Shown here: in pieces, positions 63,277 to 64,000 of the stretch
How the letters are laid out: each line of letters opens with the position of its first letter
How positions within the stretch are numbered: position 1 is the stretch's first letter
Origin: Sandaracinaceae bacterium
GTDB taxonomy: Bacteria > Myxococcota_A > Polyangia > Polyangiales > Sandaracinaceae
Length of the DNA stretch: 64,000 nucleotides
NCBI GenBank assembly: GCA_020633195.1
Contig: JACKEC010000017.1
Span: 62,001-126,000 of the forward strand
Reading direction: 5' to 3'
Notes under the pieces: generated by a model
Database searches by the model: none
What the model saw: only the letters and a program-made list of their open reading frames with translations
What the model was told of the DNA's origin: nothing
Position numbers and translations under genes: made by a program

Positions 63277-63577
63277 GAGCAGAGGTGTAGCAGGCCTCCG
63301 TCAGCCGATCGCTGCGCGGGGGCGCCGCTCCCTGCTGAGGATGGAGATTCGCCGAGCCGTTCTCGGAGAACGGTTCACATTCTACCCACGGGCTCGAATT
63401 TCGCGCAAAGGCCGCGAAAGGGGGCAAAGAGGTTTTCTAGAACCCCGACGCCAGGCGCCTCGGCGCCTCGAGGGTGCATGTTGGACCGTCGCCGTTCGAC
63501 GACCGGCCCGCGGCTCGCGCCCCCCTCTCCCCTTGGCTCCCTTCGCGCGCTTTGCGCGAAATTCCCCGTACTTGCAC
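63277..63577. other. Intergenic region with a large inverted repeat
   Basis: About 300 bases without a gene. It contains a 15-bp perfect inverted repeat (63396-63410 and 63550-63564) and related GCAAAG/GAAAGGGGG runs inside. No promoter could be fixed, and no small ORF looks coding. Confidence 0.6.
63396..63564. repeat. Long imperfect inverted repeat, probable dispersed element
   Basis: GAATTTCGCGCAAAG (63396-63410) is the exact reverse complement of CTTTGCGCGAAATTC (63550-63564). The next inner bases (GCCGCGAAAGGGGGCAAAGAGG on the left, the complement of CCCCTTGGCTCCCTTCGCGCG on the right) still match in part. It resembles the non-coding GCAAAG/GCGAAGG repeats seen in many GC-rich genomes. 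Confidence 0.75.
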
Positions 63578-64000
63578 CTAGCGGAGCTCGTCGCAGGCCT
63601 GCCGGCTGCCGAGGTCGCAGGCGCGCTGGCGGAGCGCGCGCGCTCGGGCCGGGTCGGGGGTCTGGCCGCCGAGGCCGTCTGTCAGGTAGACGGACTGGTT
63701 CCGGCAGCACGCGGCGCTCCCGCCGGCGCAGCCGCGCTCGAAGAGGGTCCAGGCGCGCGCGCGGTCCTGCGGGAGGACGCCCTCGATGCCCTGGTGGAGC
63801 TGGACGCCGAGGCTGGTGCACGCGGTCCCGACGTGGCTGTCGCAGAGCCGGGAGAGCTCGGGGACGGCGGCGGCTCGATCGGGGAAGGGGCTCCGTCCCT
63901 CGAGCTGCATCCGCGCGGCCTCGGCGCAGGAGACCTGCTCGCCGTACCGGCACCCGAGGCGGAAGTGATCGAAGGCCTGTGCGTCGTTCGCCTCGACGCC
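63578..64000 (-). CDS. Sel1-repeat protein (N-terminal part beyond window)
   Basis: A partial frame open to the window edge. The visible 140 residues contain Cys-bearing Sel1-like repeats (AFDHFRLGCRYGEQVSCAEAAR, CDSHVGTACTSLGVQLHQGIEG, CAGGSAACCRNQSVYLTDGLGG) and end CDLGSRQACDELR. Such HcpB-type Cys-rich Sel1 proteins are often secreted and bind partner proteins. The start lies outside the window; an internal ATG at 63910 is not likely to be the true start, since repeats continue before it. Confidence 0.8.
   Translation of the reverse strand, partial: GVEANDAQAFDHFRLGCRYGEQVSCAEAARMQLEGRSPFPDRAAAVPELSRLCDSHVGTACTSLGVQLHQGIEGVLPQDRARAWTLFERGCAGGSAACCRNQSVYLTDGLGGQTPDPARARALRQRACDLGSRQACDELR

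Overview
The window is GC-rich, almost wholly coding DNA. It carries many lipoproteins, cysteine-rich secreted proteins, proteins with Asp-Ala-Gly linkers, a Ser/Thr kinase with a PEGA domain, a PilZ protein and an AgmX/PglI-like protein. This fits a myxobacterium (Myxococcota, probably a Polyangiales/Sandaracinus-type genome). The placement is inferred from gene style, since no rRNA or other taxonomic marker is present. I see no tRNA, rRNA, insertion sequence, prophage or CRISPR array. GTG and TTG starts and 1-8 nt stop/start overlaps are common and were used to fix gene starts.

Layout. 1-3480 (minus): an edge-truncated family 2 glycosyltransferase, a CPBP membrane protease and gltX. 3504-6124 (plus): an M16 peptidase pair, one subunit with and one without the zinc motif. 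6125-6617: the largest non-coding gap. 6618-17492: an outer-membrane protein followed by two giant paralogous lipoproteins, each with a metzincin zinc site and Met-turn. 17608-20825: pyruvate dehydrogenase E1 alpha, E1 beta and E2 without E3. 20932-22359 (minus): a GlcD-type flavin oxidase. 22358-30261 (plus): three secreted lipoproteins, including a von Willebrand A protein with an inserted beta-sandwich, then a GT39-like glycosyltransferase and its coupled partner. 30234-35391: mainly minus-strand envelope genes (pssA, a PpiD-like chaperone, a SprT-like metalloprotein) with one PilZ gene on plus.

35548-37858 (plus): small envelope proteins. 38079-41008 (minus): a coupled Planctomycetes-style pair, a Tat-exported DUF1552-like protein and a DUF1592/DUF1588-like lipoprotein with CxxCH. 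41095-43834 (minus): an ECF sigma factor coupled to a membrane TPR protein and then a beta-helix-like lipoprotein. 43894-46287 (minus): an envelope protein and argG. 46378-48209 (plus): an AgmX-like protein, a DUF4013-like membrane protein and a STAS-like protein. 48242-56200: a Kelch-type lipoprotein, the kinase, a 2TM protein, asnS, a cysteine-rich lipoprotein and an unknown protein. 56217-59303 (minus): a flippase-like/sulfatase-like fusion. 59446-60701 (plus): udk and a HAD phosphatase. 60723-61985: a TetR regulator divergent from a Coq4-like protein. 62030-64000: two unknown membrane proteins, a large inverted repeat and an edge-truncated Sel1-repeat protein.

The main candidates for something undescribed are the OMP plus twin giant metzincin lipoprotein locus, the flippase/sulfatase-like fusion, and the hairpin plus CCCGTG-repeat elements that close two convergent gene pairs. 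No defence or mobile system was found.
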